Source of the DNA: Croceicoccus sp. YJ47
GTDB lineage: Bacteria; Pseudomonadota; Alphaproteobacteria; Sphingomonadales; Sphingomonadaceae
Assembly: GCF_016745095.1 (NCBI RefSeq)
Contig: NZ_CP067087.1
Coordinates: 1,058,501 to 1,122,500, forward strand
Length of the DNA stretch: 64,000 nucleotides
Direction: 5' to 3'
Positions within the stretch are counted from its first letter, which is position 1. Every line of letters starts with the position of its first letter. Of this stretch, positions 46,580 through 56,464 are shown piece after piece. The notes under the pieces were generated by a model. That model saw only the letters and a program-made list of their open reading frames with translations. It searched no databases and was not told the DNA's origin. Position numbers and translations under genes: made by a program.

Positions 46580-46875
46580 AGGGCGGCAAGAGCTTCATCG
46601 CGCAGCTCCGCGCGAAACCGGGCCGCGGCGCCGAGCTTATCCGCCTTCAGGTCGAGATGAAGGGGCTGGTGTTCGAACGCGAGCCGGATGCCATCGTCTA
46701 CGAACTGTTTCAGTCGGAAGACGACGAGGATCTGTTCCAGGTTGTCGCCACGTTCCGCGACGATGCCGCGTTCGACCATCACATGGCGGTCGATTTTCAC
46801 GAGGCGCTCGTCCCCCCCATCCTCGATTGCGTCGAGGGCGAGATGGAGATCGCGTTCTACCGATCGCTGGGGTGA
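46576..46875 (+). CDS. ABM-fold protein 2
   Basis: The 99-residue product has the same overall pattern as its neighbour: SFIAQLRAKPGRGAELIRLQVEMK, a YELFQSEDDEDLFQVVATF strand pair and a HH-containing segment FDHHMAVDFHEA. The GTG start overlaps the stop of the first ABM gene. Divergence between the two suggests a heteromer or division of labour rather than recent duplication. It ends 13 bases before the convergent prmC, the right edge of the island. Confidence 0.7.
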   Translation: MKGGKSFIAQLRAKPGRGAELIRLQVEMKGLVFEREPDAIVYELFQSEDDEDLFQVVATFRDDAAFDHHMAVDFHEALVPPILDCVEGEMEIAFYRSLG

Positions 46876-46888
46876 CGCGCCCTGCGCC

Positions 46889-47803
46889 TCAGTCCATCTC
46901 GTCGTCGCCGAACTGCTCCACCCAGAGCTGCAGCGCGCGCGGATGGCCGGAAAGATCGTGGTGCAGCACATGGCGCAGGCCCGACCGGGCGGCGATGTCG
47001 ATCACGGCGTCGGCCTGCGCATATCCGATCTCGACCATGGCGACGCCGCCGGGCGTCATGAGGTCGGGCAATTGCGGGATCATCGTGCGATAGGCGTCCA
47101 GCCCATCTTCGCCCGCGAAAAGCGCGCCCTCCGGCTCGAACCGGCGGACGTCGTCGGCAAGCGCCGGATCCTGCGTCGCGACGTAGGGCGGGTTGGCGAG
47201 CACCAGATCATAGGCCGGCATCACCCGGCGTTCCCACCCGATTTCGGTCCAGTCGGCCAGCCGCAATTCGGTGCGATCGGCAAGGTCCAGCTGTTCCGCG
47301 TTATGCTGCGCCATGGCGAGCGCCGCGCCCGACCGGTCGATCCCGACGCCGCGCGCCGCATCCCATGACGACAGCGCCGCGAGCAGGAGCGCGCCCGACC
47401 CCACCCCCATGTCGAGAATGCGCGCCGGCGGCCTGTCGGCGAGCACGTCGCGCGCCGCGTTGATCAGCACCTCGCTATCGGCCCGCGGGATCAGGACATG
47501 GCGCGATACCGCGAGTTCCAGCCCGTAGAATTCCTGACGCCCGGTGATATGCGCAAGCGGTTCGCCCGATGCGCGCCGCGCCACCAGATCGTCGAACCGT
47601 TCGGGCGCGGCCCGGTCCATGTGTTGCAGCAGCACCGTCGAGCGGTCGGTGCCCATCGCCTCCGCCATGAGCCATTCGGCGTCGAGCCGGGGATTGTCCG
47701 ACACTTCGGCAAGCCGCGCCGCACCGTCACGCAATGCGGCGGCGATGGTGCGGTTGGCGCCGGGGGCGGAACCGGTTGCGGGGGCGTTGTCTTCCATCGT
47801 CAT
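46889..47803 (-). CDS. prmC: Release factor glutamine methyltransferase
   Basis: PrmC methylates the Gln of the GGQ motif in release factors. The 304-residue protein has the SAM-binding motif ILDMGVGSGALLLA and the signature NPPY in DLVLANPPYVA. The start at 47803 gives the normal N-terminus. It lies downstream of prfA and hisS. In many related genomes a DUF4167 gene comes next, but here the catabolic island intervenes. Confidence 0.95.
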   Translation of the reverse strand: MTMEDNAPATGSAPGANRTIAAALRDGAARLAEVSDNPRLDAEWLMAEAMGTDRSTVLLQHMDRAAPERFDDLVARRASGEPLAHITGRQEFYGLELAVSRHVLIPRADSEVLINAARDVLADRPPARILDMGVGSGALLLAALSSWDAARGVGIDRSGAALAMAQHNAEQLDLADRTELRLADWTEIGWERRVMPAYDLVLANPPYVATQDPALADDVRRFEPEGALFAGEDGLDAYRTMIPQLPDLMTPGGVAMVEIGYAQADAVIDIAARSGLRHVLHHDLSGHPRALQLWVEQFGDDEMD

Positions 47804-47861
47804 GCGTCGAACGTTCCATTGGGGACAGGGTTTCGCACCCGCCGGGGATACAGGCGCGCCA

Positions 47862-48929
47862 TCACGAATTCTGCGCGGCCAGGCGTTTGGCCTGGTCCTC
47901 CGCAATGAGCGCATCGATCATTTCAGCAAGGCCCGGCCCTTCGAGAATTTCAGGCAGCTTGTGCAGGGTCAGCCCGATGCGGTGATCGGTCACGCGCCCC
48001 TGCGGAAAATTATAGGTGCGGATGCGTTCGGAACGGTCGCCGGACCCGACCATCGCCTTGCGCGCCTCAGCCTCTTCGCCATGGGCCTTTGCGCGCTCCA
48101 TCTCGTACACGCGGGCGCGCAGCACCTGCATCGCCTTGGCGCGGTTCTTGTGCTGGCTGCGTTCGTCCTGCTGAATGACGACGATGCCGCTGGGGATATG
48201 GGTCAGGCGGACGGCGGAATCGGTGGTGTTCACATGCTGCCCGCCGGCGCCCGATGCGCGGTAGATGTCGATCTTCACATCCGCGTCGGCAATCTCCACA
48301 TCCACCTCGTCCGGTTCGGGAAGGACGGCGACGGTGGCCGCGCTGGTATGGATGCGCCCGCCGCTTTCGGTGACGGGCACGCGCTGCACCCGGTGGACGC
48401 CGCTTTCGAACTTCATCCGCGCGAACACGCCGGTGCCGGTGACATGGGCGACGATTTCCTTGAACCCGCCGACATCGGATACGCTGGTGCTGATCGGTTC
48501 GATTCGCCAGCCGCTCTTTACCGCGAAACGTTCGTACATGCGGTAAAGGTCGCCGGCGAACAGCGCCGCCTCGTCCCCGCCGGTGCCGGCCCGGATTTCG
48601 AGCATCGCGGGCCGCGCATCGGCGCTGTCGCGGGGCAGCAGGGCCAGCGCGAGCCGATCCTCCGCCGCGGGCAATTCGCCGTCGATGCGGACGATCTCCT
48701 CTTCTGCCATCGCGCGCATCTCGGGATCCGTGAGCATCGCGCGGGCCTCGGCGAGCTCGCCGCGCATGGCGGCCACCCCGGCAGCCTCGCGCGCGACCGG
48801 TTCGAGTTCCGCATAATCGCGGCTGGCGGCGACGAAGGACTCCCCCTCCAGCGTGCCGCTGGCCAGCCGCGCCTCAAGCTCGGCAAAACGCCCGGCAATC
48901 TGGGCGAGGCGTTCGTCGGACACGCGCAA
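47862..48929 (-). CDS. prfA: Peptide chain release factor 1
   Basis: RF1 ends translation at UAA and UAG. The 355-residue protein contains the GGQ motif in [17 protein letters not shown] and the RF1 region [19 protein letters not shown]. Length and motifs are normal. It starts four bases after the hisS stop, in the hisS-prfA-prmC operon. Confidence 0.97.
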   Translation of the reverse strand: MRVSDERLAQIAGRFAELEARLASGTLEGESFVAASRDYAELEPVAREAAGVAAMRGELAEARAMLTDPEMRAMAEEEIVRIDGELPAAEDRLALALLPRDSADARPAMLEIRAGTGGDEAALFAGDLYRMYERFAVKSGWRIEPISTSVSDVGGFKEIVAHVTGTGVFARMKFESGVHRVQRVPVTESGGRIHTSAATVAVLPEPDEVDVEIADADVKIDIYRASGAGGQHVNTTDSAVRLTHIPSGIVVIQQDERSQHKNRAKAMQVLRARVYEMERAKAHGEEAEARKAMVGSGDRSERIRTYNFPQGRVTDHRIGLTLHKLPEILEGPGLAEMIDALIAEDQAKRLAAQNS

Positions 48930-48933
48930 GGGT

Positions 48934-50187
48934 TCAACCCTTCAGCACGGGCAAAAGACCGGTAAGCGGCACACGCGCCTGCTCCCCGGTGGCGAGCGTC
49001 TTGACCGTCGCCTCGCCTGCGGCGAGTTCCTCGTCGCCGAGGATCACGGCATGACGCGCGCCGCTGTCGTTGGCGCGGCTCATCCGCTTTTTCATATTGC
49101 CCTTGAACGCCATGTCGACGGTGAGCCCTGCGCGGCGCAGATCGGCGACGATGCCCGCCGCCGCGGCCTCTGCCGCCGCGCCCATCGGCACGACCGCGAC
49201 ATCGGCGGATGGCTCGCCCCGTTCGCCGACCAGCATGGCCAGCCGCTCGATCCCCGCGGCCCAGCCGACCGCCGGGGTCGCCGGCCCGCCCAGTGCCTCG
49301 ACCAGCCCGTCATAACGCCCACCGCCCAGCACGGTCCCCTGCGCGCCCAACCGGTCGGTCACGAATTCGAACGCGGTGTGCCGGTAATAATCGAGCCCGC
49401 GCACGAGCGACGCCGCCCGTTCCCATGCGACGCCCGCGGCATCCAGCCCTTCGGTGACGGCGGCGAAGAATTCCTGCGCCTCGCCCGAAAGGAACGCGTC
49501 GATCTGCGGCGCGTCGGCGACGAAGGCACGGTCGCGGCGATCCTTGGAATCGAGGATGCGCAGCGGATTGCGCTCCAGCCGGTCCTGCGAATCCTCCGAC
49601 AGTTCGGCCCGGTGGTCGCCGAAATATTCGACGAGCGCACGGCGCCAGTTCTCCCGGCTTTCCCCATCGCCCAGCGTGTTCAATTGCAGGGTCACGCCGT
49701 CCGCAATGCCCAGCTCGCGCAGGAGCTGATCCGCCATGACGAGCAATTCAACGTCCGCCTGCGGTTCGGCGGCGCCGATGATTTCGGCGTCGATCTGGTG
49801 AAACTGGCGGTAGCGTCCCTTTTGCGGGCGTTCGTAACGGAACAGCGGGCCATGCGTGGCGAGTTTCAGCGGCGCGTGCTGCTGCCACCCGTTGGTCAGG
49901 AACGCGCGCGTCAGACCGGCGGTGAATTCGGGCCGGAGCGTGAGCGATTCGCCGCCGCGATCCTCGAAGCTGTACATTTCCTTCGACACGACATCGGTCG
50001 TCTCGCCCAGGCTGCGCGAAAACACGGCGGTCTTTTCGAAGACCGGCATCTCGACCCGGCGAAACCGGTAAAGGCGGCGAATGCGTTCGAAGGTTTCGAC
50101 CACGTGGGCGAAGGCCTCCGCCTCCGCTCCGAAGATGTCCTGCGTTCCGCGAATGGCCTGCGGTGTGTCGATGCGCTTGTCCGTCAT
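48934..50187 (-). CDS. hisS: Histidyl-tRNA synthetase
   Basis: This class II aminoacyl-tRNA synthetase has 417 residues. Motif 1/2 elements include [20 protein letters not shown] and [19 protein letters not shown]; the histidine-specific segments are [15 protein letters not shown] and [14 protein letters not shown]. The ATG at 50187 gives the canonical N-terminus; the frame remains open upstream but is antisense to the M61 gene. It is divergent from the M61 peptidase and first in its operon. Confidence 0.97.
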   Translation of the reverse strand: MTDKRIDTPQAIRGTQDIFGAEAEAFAHVVETFERIRRLYRFRRVEMPVFEKTAVFSRSLGETTDVVSKEMYSFEDRGGESLTLRPEFTAGLTRAFLTNGWQQHAPLKLATHGPLFRYERPQKGRYRQFHQIDAEIIGAAEPQADVELLVMADQLLRELGIADGVTLQLNTLGDGESRENWRRALVEYFGDHRAELSEDSQDRLERNPLRILDSKDRRDRAFVADAPQIDAFLSGEAQEFFAAVTEGLDAAGVAWERAASLVRGLDYYRHTAFEFVTDRLGAQGTVLGGGRYDGLVEALGGPATPAVGWAAGIERLAMLVGERGEPSADVAVVPMGAAAEAAAAGIVADLRRAGLTVDMAFKGNMKKRMSRANDSGARHAVILGDEELAAGEATVKTLATGEQARVPLTGLLPVLKG

Positions 50188-50283
50188 GGCGCGGCCTTTA
50201 CCCGCAAAGCCCGCTCCTGCAAAGCATCGCCGCACCGCACTGGCGTATTGCATATGCGCGGCGCTCGCGGCACACCATCGCCC

Positions 50284-52248
50284 ATGAAAAAGACCATCAC
50301 GGGCCGCGCCCTTCTCACCGCCGCATCCCTTTTCGCCATCGCCATGCCCGCCCATGCACAGACACAGGCGGAGCAGCAGCGCTCGCTCCCGCAGGCCGTG
50401 CCGATTTCGCCGTCGGTGCCCGATCCGGTCGATACGCCATGGCCGGGCGGCACCATCGACCTCGCCGTCGATGCGACCGACATCACGCGCGGCGTGTTCC
50501 GCACGACCGAGACGATCCCGCTCGCGCCGGGGACGGAGCGTCTGACCCTGCTCTATCCCGAATGGCTTCCGGGCAAGCATGCGCCGCGCGGTTTCCTGGC
50601 CGAGCTGACCGGCATTCGTTTCACCGCCAATGGGCAGGATCTGAAATGGACGCGCGACCCGGTCGAGGTCTACGCCTTTCACGTCGAGGTTCCTGCCGGC
50701 ACGGCGCAGGTCGCGGCGCAGCTCGTCTATACCTCCCCGCTGGAGCCGAACGAGGGGCGCATCGTCATGACGCCCGAGATGATGAACCTCAAGTTCGAGG
50801 ATGTCAGCCTCTATCCCGCCGGGCATTACGTGCGCCGCATCGCGATCCGCCCGACGGTGACCTTTCCCGAAGGATGGGACGTCGCGACCGCGCTCGACGG
50901 GATAAGCCGCGCGGGCGACACCGTGCAATGGGCGACCACGGATTATCAGACGCTGGTGGATTCGCCGATCTTCGCAGGCGCCTATCACCGTGCGTGGGAT
51001 CTGGGTCAGAACGTCGATCTCGAGGTGTTCGCCGATGCGCCGCGCTACCTCGAGGCGAGCGAGGAGCAGATCGACGCGCATCGCCGGCTCGTGGACGAGG
51101 CGATCGCGCTTTATGGCTCGAAACCGTTCGACCACTACGAATTCCTGCTCGGCCTCACCGACAAGCTCGGCGGGATCGGCCTTGAACATCATCGCAGTTC
51201 GGAAAACACGCTTCCGCCCGACACGTTTACCGAGTGGAAGAAGACCGAATACCGCCGCGGTCTGCTGCCCCATGAAATGACGCATAGCTGGAACGGCAAG
51301 TTCCGCCGCCCCGCGCGCCTGTGGACCCCCGATTATCGTCAACCGATGCAGGACAACCTGCTCTGGGTCTATGAAGGCATGACCAGCTACTGGGACATGG
51401 TGCTGGCCGCGCGTTCGGGATTGCAGACGACCGACCTGATCAAGGGCGACATCGCCCGCACGGTCGCCAATTACATGACGCAGCCGGGCCGGGCGTGGCG
51501 TTCGGTGGAGGACACGACGCACGATCCCATCTTCGCCGCGCGCAAGGCCAAGCCGTTTTCGAGCCAGTCCCGCGGTGAGGAATATTACAGCGAGGGCGCG
51601 CTGACCTGGCTGGAGGCGGACATGCTGATCCGGCGCGAGACGGGCGGCCGGAAATCGCTGGAGGATTTCAACAAGAGGTTCTTCGGGCTGCGCGACGGCG
51701 ACTGGGGCGAGGTGACGTACGAGTTCGAGGATGTCGTCGCCGATCTCAACGCGGTTCATCCCTACGACTGGGCGAATTTCCTTGGCCGACGCCTGCAATT
51801 GCCGAACCAGCCGGCGCCGACGCGCGGGGTGGAGCTTGCCGGCTATCGCGTGGCATTCCGGCCCGAGCCCAACCCCTATGACGAGGCGATCATGGCGAAC
51901 GCCAAATATCTCAACCTGTGGCATTCGCTTGGGCTGAACGTGGGCAATGACGGGTCCGTGTCCTCGGTCCTGTGGGACGGGCCAGCGTTCAAGGCGGGCA
52001 TCGTCGGCGGGGCGGATATCGTCGCCGTCAATGGCGAGGCCTATGACAGCGACGCGATGAAGCGCGCCATTGCGGCCGCGGCCGATGGCGGCGGGCCGAT
52101 CGAATTGCTGATCGAGCGGGGGGGCCGTTACCTCACCGTGCCGCTCGCCTATGACGGGGGGTTGCGCTATCCCTGGCTCGAACCGGTGGACGGGAAGGAC
52201 GGCGAACAATTGCTCGATCGCCTGCTCGAACCGACGGTCGCCGATTGA
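50284..52248 (+). CDS. M61 family glycyl aminopeptidase with PDZ domain
   Basis: The 654-residue protein has a signal peptide ([17 protein letters not shown]), the M61 N-terminal beta domain, a gluzincin zinc site [10 protein letters not shown] near residue 330 with downstream Glu in YEGMTSYWD, and a C-terminal PDZ region ([26 protein letters not shown]). Such secreted peptidases are common in proteobacteria that use peptides. It is transcribed apart from hisS. Confidence 0.9.
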   Translation: MKKTITGRALLTAASLFAIAMPAHAQTQAEQQRSLPQAVPISPSVPDPVDTPWPGGTIDLAVDATDITRGVFRTTETIPLAPGTERLTLLYPEWLPGKHAPRGFLAELTGIRFTANGQDLKWTRDPVEVYAFHVEVPAGTAQVAAQLVYTSPLEPNEGRIVMTPEMMNLKFEDVSLYPAGHYVRRIAIRPTVTFPEGWDVATALDGISRAGDTVQWATTDYQTLVDSPIFAGAYHRAWDLGQNVDLEVFADAPRYLEASEEQIDAHRRLVDEAIALYGSKPFDHYEFLLGLTDKLGGIGLEHHRSSENTLPPDTFTEWKKTEYRRGLLPHEMTHSWNGKFRRPARLWTPDYRQPMQDNLLWVYEGMTSYWDMVLAARSGLQTTDLIKGDIARTVANYMTQPGRAWRSVEDTTHDPIFAARKAKPFSSQSRGEEYYSEGALTWLEADMLIRRETGGRKSLEDFNKRFFGLRDGDWGEVTYEFEDVVADLNAVHPYDWANFLGRRLQLPNQPAPTRGVELAGYRVAFRPEPNPYDEAIMANAKYLNLWHSLGLNVGNDGSVSSVLWDGPAFKAGIVGGADIVAVNGEAYDSDAMKRAIAAAADGGGPIELLIERGGRYLTVPLAYDGGLRYPWLEPVDGKDGEQLLDRLLEPTVAD

Positions 52249-52389
52249 AAAACGCGGCGCGGCCATGCGTGAGCCGCGCCGTGCCGGGGGCGCGAAATGC
52301 GCTCTTGGCGCAGGCGGCGCGCCGCGCTACAGCCCCGCCGGGTCACATGCTGCAACGCAGCGCCGGATAGACAGAGGACGAAAGCCCAC

Positions 52390-52935
52390 ATGCGTATCGA
52401 CTTGATCCCGACCGGGTCCAACCCGCCCGAAAGCCTGAACGTCATCATCGAGGTTCCCGTTGGCGGCGAGCCGGTGAAATACGAATTCGACAAGGATTCG
52501 GGCGCATTGTTCGTCGATCGCATCCTGCACACGCCGATGCGTTACCCCGCCAATTACGGCTTCGTTCCGCACACGCTGTCGCCCGATGGCGATCCGCTCG
52601 ACGCGCTCGTCGTGGCGCGCAGCCCGTTCGTGCCCGGCTGCGTCGTGCGTGCGCGTCCCATCGCGGTGCTCAACCTCGAAGACGAACATGGCGGCGATGA
52701 AAAGCTGGTCTGCGTGCCCGAGGATTCGACCTTTCCCTATTACACCAAGGTGTCGGAAAAGGGCGACCTGCCCGAAATCCTGTTCAAGCAGATCGAGCAT
52801 TTCTTCACCCATTACAAAGACCTGGAAAAGGAAAAATGGGTCCGCGTCGGCACCTGGGGCGGCGCCGAGGAAGCCCGCCGCATCGTGATCGAGGCGATCG
52901 AACGCGAGAAGCAGGCCCAGAACGAAAAGCGCTGA
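52390..52935 (+). CDS. ppa: Inorganic pyrophosphatase
   Basis: This family I soluble pyrophosphatase has 181 residues, with EVPVGGEPVKYEFDKDSGAL, the metal-binding signature DGDPLDALV and YPANYGFVP. The start at 52390 gives the usual N-terminus. It is followed by a strong terminator and probably forms a single-gene unit. Confidence 0.96.
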   Translation: MRIDLIPTGSNPPESLNVIIEVPVGGEPVKYEFDKDSGALFVDRILHTPMRYPANYGFVPHTLSPDGDPLDALVVARSPFVPGCVVRARPIAVLNLEDEHGGDEKLVCVPEDSTFPYYTKVSEKGDLPEILFKQIEHFFTHYKDLEKEKWVRVGTWGGAEEARRIVIEAIEREKQAQNEKR

Positions 52936-52957
52936 GGCGCGCCTCACCATCCCATGC

Positions 52958-52992
52958 AAAAGCCCGGCGGTCCCAAAACCGCCGGGCTTTTT
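52958..52992 (+). terminator. Rho-independent terminator after ppa
   Basis: A long GC-rich hairpin with arms AAAAGCCCGGCGGT and ACCGCCGGGCTTTT and a short loop ends in T. It is symmetric and would also stop read-through from the convergent MscS gene. Confidence 0.88.
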
Positions 52993-53021
52993 CGTATCGA
53001 GTGCCCCCGTTGTCGGCGCGA

Positions 53022-54416
53022 TCATTCCACCGGGCGGCTGGAATCGAGCAGGTCGGCCTCGCCCGTGACGGCACGCTCGCGGTCGACGAGTTCCGCGATG
53101 TGGTTTTCCGGCCGGGTGCTCCGCGCCTGTGCCTCGCTCTCCCCGCTCGCCCGCTTGCGCGTGGTGACGGGGGACGGCGCGGCGGGCGCGGGACGCGGCG
53201 CCTGCGAAATGCTCGCCCCTTCGCCCAGTGCGAGGGGGCTGCCGGAATCGAAACGCAGCCGGTAGATCGGCTCCGGCAGGGCAAAGCCCGCCTCCTCCAG
53301 CGCGTCTTTCGCCGCCTTGATCGCGATGGATCGTCCTTTGAGGAAATCGGTCTCTTCCTGATCGACCCAGCCGCGAAAGCTGATGACGATATTGGAATCG
53401 CCGACCTCGCGTATGACGGCGGTCGGCTCGGGTTCGTCGAGCACGAAATCCAGACCGCGCAGCGCCTCTATTCCCGTGGCCATGCCGTCCACCGGATTGT
53501 CGTCCGCATCCACGCCGAGATCGAATTCGAAACGGCGCTGCGGATTGCGGGTGTAATTGAGGATGACCGATTTGAAGACGGTCGAATTGGGAATGCGCAG
53601 ATGGTTGCCGTTCAGCGTCATCAACACGGTGGCCCGGCTGGTGAGGCGCACGACGCGGCCTTCGTTCCCCTCGATCATCACGTGGTCGTTGGCGCGGAAC
53701 GGCTGTCGCAGGGACAGCATGACGGAGGAGATGTAATTGTCGATCGTGTCGCGCACGGCAAAGCCCACCGCGATGCCGATGACGCCCCCGATGCCGAGCA
53801 CCGCGCCCAGCAATGCCGTCGCGCCGAGGATCTTCAGCGCGAGATAAAGCCCGAACAACACGCCCACGAACTTGATCGCGCTGGACAACAATTCGGTGAC
53901 GAAGGCGTTGGGCGTCACCTTGTCGAGCAGCCAGCGCATGCGCGAGATCGCGCCGAACAGCAGCGCCACCAGCACCGCGACCACCGTCGCGACGAGAATG
54001 AGCGGCAACATGCGGACAAGGCCGCGCGCCTCGTCCACGATCCCGCCGAGCGTGGGTGCAAGGTTGCTGTTGACGGCAAGGTCGCGCTCGATCCGGTTCG
54101 ACACGGTGACGACGCCCGTCACGCGTGATGCGATGTCCTCCGCCTGCTGCGCGGCTTCTGCCTGCGCGACGTTCCCGCTGAGCGTGACGACGCCCTGCTC
54201 GACCTGCACGCCGACATTGGCGAGCGGTTCGATCGCGGCGAAGATATTGCGGATGCGCGCGGCGATGCGAATGTCCTGCTCGGCACCCTGTTCGGCCTCG
54301 ATCTCCTGCGCAGGCGCCGACGGTTCGGCTGCGCCGCCGCCCGAAAGATCGGGAAGGGCGGCATGGACGGGCGCGGAGAAAAGCAGCAGCGCGGCGGCAA
54401 GCATGGCACGGCGCAT
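53022..54416 (-). CDS. MscS-type mechanosensitive channel with BON domain
   Basis: The 464-residue product has a signal peptide, then a periplasmic BON domain (IRNIFAAIEPLANVGVQVEQGVVTLSGNV, about residues 50-110). Four or five membrane helices follow, then the MscS pore helix and beta domain (GFAVRDTIDNYISSVMLSLRQPFRANDHV and IPNSTVFKSVILNYTRNPQ). The C-terminus is a long polar tail. The start is ATG at 54416 after GGGGGGTGAC; an in-frame GTG at 54425 overlapping the pmbA stop is the alternative. It is co-directional with pmbA. Confidence 0.88.
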   Translation of the reverse strand: MRRAMLAAALLLFSAPVHAALPDLSGGGAAEPSAPAQEIEAEQGAEQDIRIAARIRNIFAAIEPLANVGVQVEQGVVTLSGNVAQAEAAQQAEDIASRVTGVVTVSNRIERDLAVNSNLAPTLGGIVDEARGLVRMLPLILVATVVAVLVALLFGAISRMRWLLDKVTPNAFVTELLSSAIKFVGVLFGLYLALKILGATALLGAVLGIGGVIGIAVGFAVRDTIDNYISSVMLSLRQPFRANDHVMIEGNEGRVVRLTSRATVLMTLNGNHLRIPNSTVFKSVILNYTRNPQRRFEFDLGVDADDNPVDGMATGIEALRGLDFVLDEPEPTAVIREVGDSNIVISFRGWVDQEETDFLKGRSIAIKAAKDALEEAGFALPEPIYRLRFDSGSPLALGEGASISQAPRPAPAAPSPVTTRKRASGESEAQARSTRPENHIAELVDRERAVTGEADLLDSSRPVE

Positions 54417-54421
54417 GGTCG

Positions 54422-55765
54422 TCACCCCCCCGCCACGGTCATGCCGTCGACGCGCAGGCTCGGCACGTTGACGGCGCGAATGTCGTCGAGATCGTCGGCG
54501 GCGGTCATCTGCGCGAACATGTCCAGAAGATTGCCGGCGATGGTAAAGCCCGCTACCGGCCCGGCGATGGCGCCATTCACGATGCGAAAGCCCGATGCGC
54601 CGCGGCTGTAATCCCCGGTCACGAGATTGACCCCCTGCCCGATCAGCTCCGTCACCAGCACGCCGCCGCGGATGTCGGCGATGAGCGCGTCGCGCGATAC
54701 ATCGCCGGCGTTCAGGGTCACGTTGCTGGTCGCGACGGCGGGCGAACCGCCCCCGCTGCGCGCCGCGTGGCCCGTCGGGCGGCGGCCAAGCTTGCGCGCC
54801 GATGCGCTGTCGAGCAACCAGCCCGTCAGCCGCCCCTCCGCCACCAGATCACGCGGCGCGGTCGGCAATCCCTCCCCGTCGAAGGGCCGCGAACGCAGGC
54901 CGCGATGGCGCAGCGGATCGTCGGCCACGGTGATGGCGGCCGGGAAGATGCGCTTCCCCTCGCATTCGAGGAGAAAGCTGGCCTGGCGCGCGATGCTGTG
55001 GCCCGAAATCGCCGCGGCAAGATGGCCGAGCAGCGTTCCGCCCACCCGCGGATCGAAGACGACGGGCATCGGCCCGCTGCTCATGGTGCCGGGATGGAGC
55101 CGTTCGAGCGCGCGATCCGCAGCGAGCGTGCCGATCTTCTCCTCGTCCGGCAGATCGCCTGCATGGCGCGCGCTGCGCCCGGCATAGCCGCGCTCCATCC
55201 CCGCGCCCTTCCCCGCGACGAGCGAGATCGACCGCGCATGGCGCGCCTGCTCGTAATTCCCGGCAAAACCGTGGCTCGTAACCAGCGCGGCGATGGCGCG
55301 GCCATAGCTTGCCGCGGCGCCGTCGCTATTGGTGATGCCGGAATGGGCACGGCCCGCCGCCTCGGTCCGTTCCGCAGCTTCGCGCAGCGCGTCCGGCCCC
55401 GGCGGCGGCGACAGGAGATCGAGCGCGGGGGTTGCCCCTGTCATCAGCATGTCGGCAGGCGCCAGCCCGGCATAGGGGTCGGCAGGCGCCGCCTCCGCCA
55501 TGGCCACGGCCCGGCGCGACAATTCGTCGAGCGCGGCCTCGTCGGCGGCGCTCGACCCGATGGTGGCGCTTTTCTGCCCGATAAAGACGCGCAGGCCGAA
55601 ATGCTCGGATTCGGATCGCTCCACCTCTTCAAGCGCGCCCAGCCGGACATGCACGGTTTCGGACAAATCGCCGAGATAGACGGCATCCGCCGCATCGGCG
55701 CCCAGCCGCCGCACGCGGGCGATCAGATCGTGGCAGCGGCTCTCCGCCTGCTCGGCGTTCAGCAC
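54422..55765 (-). CDS. PmbA/TldD family metallopeptidase
   Basis: The product of about 447 residues is a TldD/PmbA-type protease subunit with SETVHVRLGALEEVERSESE, GLRVFIGQKSATIGSS and a C-terminal TSNVTLNAGDVSRDALIADI region; it lacks the metal-binding motif of TldD and fits PmbA. The start taken is GTG at 55765. A strong ribosome site (AGGAGAAA) instead precedes an ATG at 55782 that reads only seven codons out of frame. One more C in the CCC run at 55766-55768 would join them, so the true N-terminus may be MSRSNPVLNAEQ. Confidence 0.85.
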   Translation of the reverse strand: MLNAEQAESRCHDLIARVRRLGADAADAVYLGDLSETVHVRLGALEEVERSESEHFGLRVFIGQKSATIGSSAADEAALDELSRRAVAMAEAAPADPYAGLAPADMLMTGATPALDLLSPPPGPDALREAAERTEAAGRAHSGITNSDGAAASYGRAIAALVTSHGFAGNYEQARHARSISLVAGKGAGMERGYAGRSARHAGDLPDEEKIGTLAADRALERLHPGTMSSGPMPVVFDPRVGGTLLGHLAAAISGHSIARQASFLLECEGKRIFPAAITVADDPLRHRGLRSRPFDGEGLPTAPRDLVAEGRLTGWLLDSASARKLGRRPTGHAARSGGGSPAVATSNVTLNAGDVSRDALIADIRGGVLVTELIGQGVNLVTGDYSRGASGFRIVNGAIAGPVAGFTIAGNLLDMFAQMTAADDLDDIRAVNVPSLRVDGMTVAGG

Positions 55766-55871
55766 GGGTTGGATCTCGACATGCCGGTTTCTCCTGAATT
55801 CGAAACCGGCGGGATAGGCATTGCCTGCCCGCTGGGCAAGCGCCGCCGCCGCGTTCAGCCCGTTGCGCGGA

Positions 55872-56279
55872 TTACCCGTGCAGCATCCGCGCCAGCCCCG
55901 CGATCGCGAACGGCAGCCCGATCGCCCCTGCCCAGATGAGCAGCTGATCGCGGCGATAGGCCCCGCGATATTGCGGATTGTGCGCCGCTTCATCCGACAT
56001 CCCGGCCCAGCGCCGCTCCAGCTTCAGACAGAGCGGTATGATCGCCAGCACCAGAATGACCAGCGCCATATAGGGCAGCAACGTGCCGGAAAATTCCTTC
56101 AGCTGCTTTACCGTGACGAAGATCTGCAGGACCGTATACGCCAGAAGCGCATAGGCGATATTGTCGCTGATCTTCCTCGGCCAGCCGCGGGTCGCATGAA
56201 CCGGCGGCGCCGGTCGAGCCATCTCTCGCTCGCGGTGCAAGCGGGCGCTACGTTCGATTCGTGTTTGCGATCCTGCCAT
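55872..56279 (-). CDS. Small membrane protein of unknown function
   Basis: The 135-residue protein has a basic cytosolic N-terminus and about three hydrophobic segments (IAYALLAYTVLQIFVTV, LLPYMALVILVLAIIPLC, LLIWAGAIGLPFAIAGLA). No family is recognised. The start at 56279 has AAAGGATCG ahead. It lies upstream of pmbA on the same strand with about 100 bases between, and diverges from lptB. Confidence 0.6.
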   Translation of the reverse strand: MAGSQTRIERSARLHREREMARPAPPVHATRGWPRKISDNIAYALLAYTVLQIFVTVKQLKEFSGTLLPYMALVILVLAIIPLCLKLERRWAGMSDEAAHNPQYRGAYRRDQLLIWAGAIGLPFAIAGLARMLHG

Positions 56280-56464
56280 GCCGCACGATCCTTTCCCTTT
56301 CAGTCCCGGATCGAGTATCATTTGTTTCACGGCCAAGGTCAATGGCACTGCATATACGGCTGTTTCGGGGGCGCTGGGCCATCGCGCGCAGGGTGGCCAT
56401 GCACGAATCCTGCCAAACCGCCTGCCAAACCGATTGCATGACGGCGTTGAGGGGGCTTTAATGG

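Noticed and set aside
25000-46900. Transposon or IS boundaries of the catabolic island
   Set aside because: No transposase, terminal inverted repeats or target duplications could be found at either edge.
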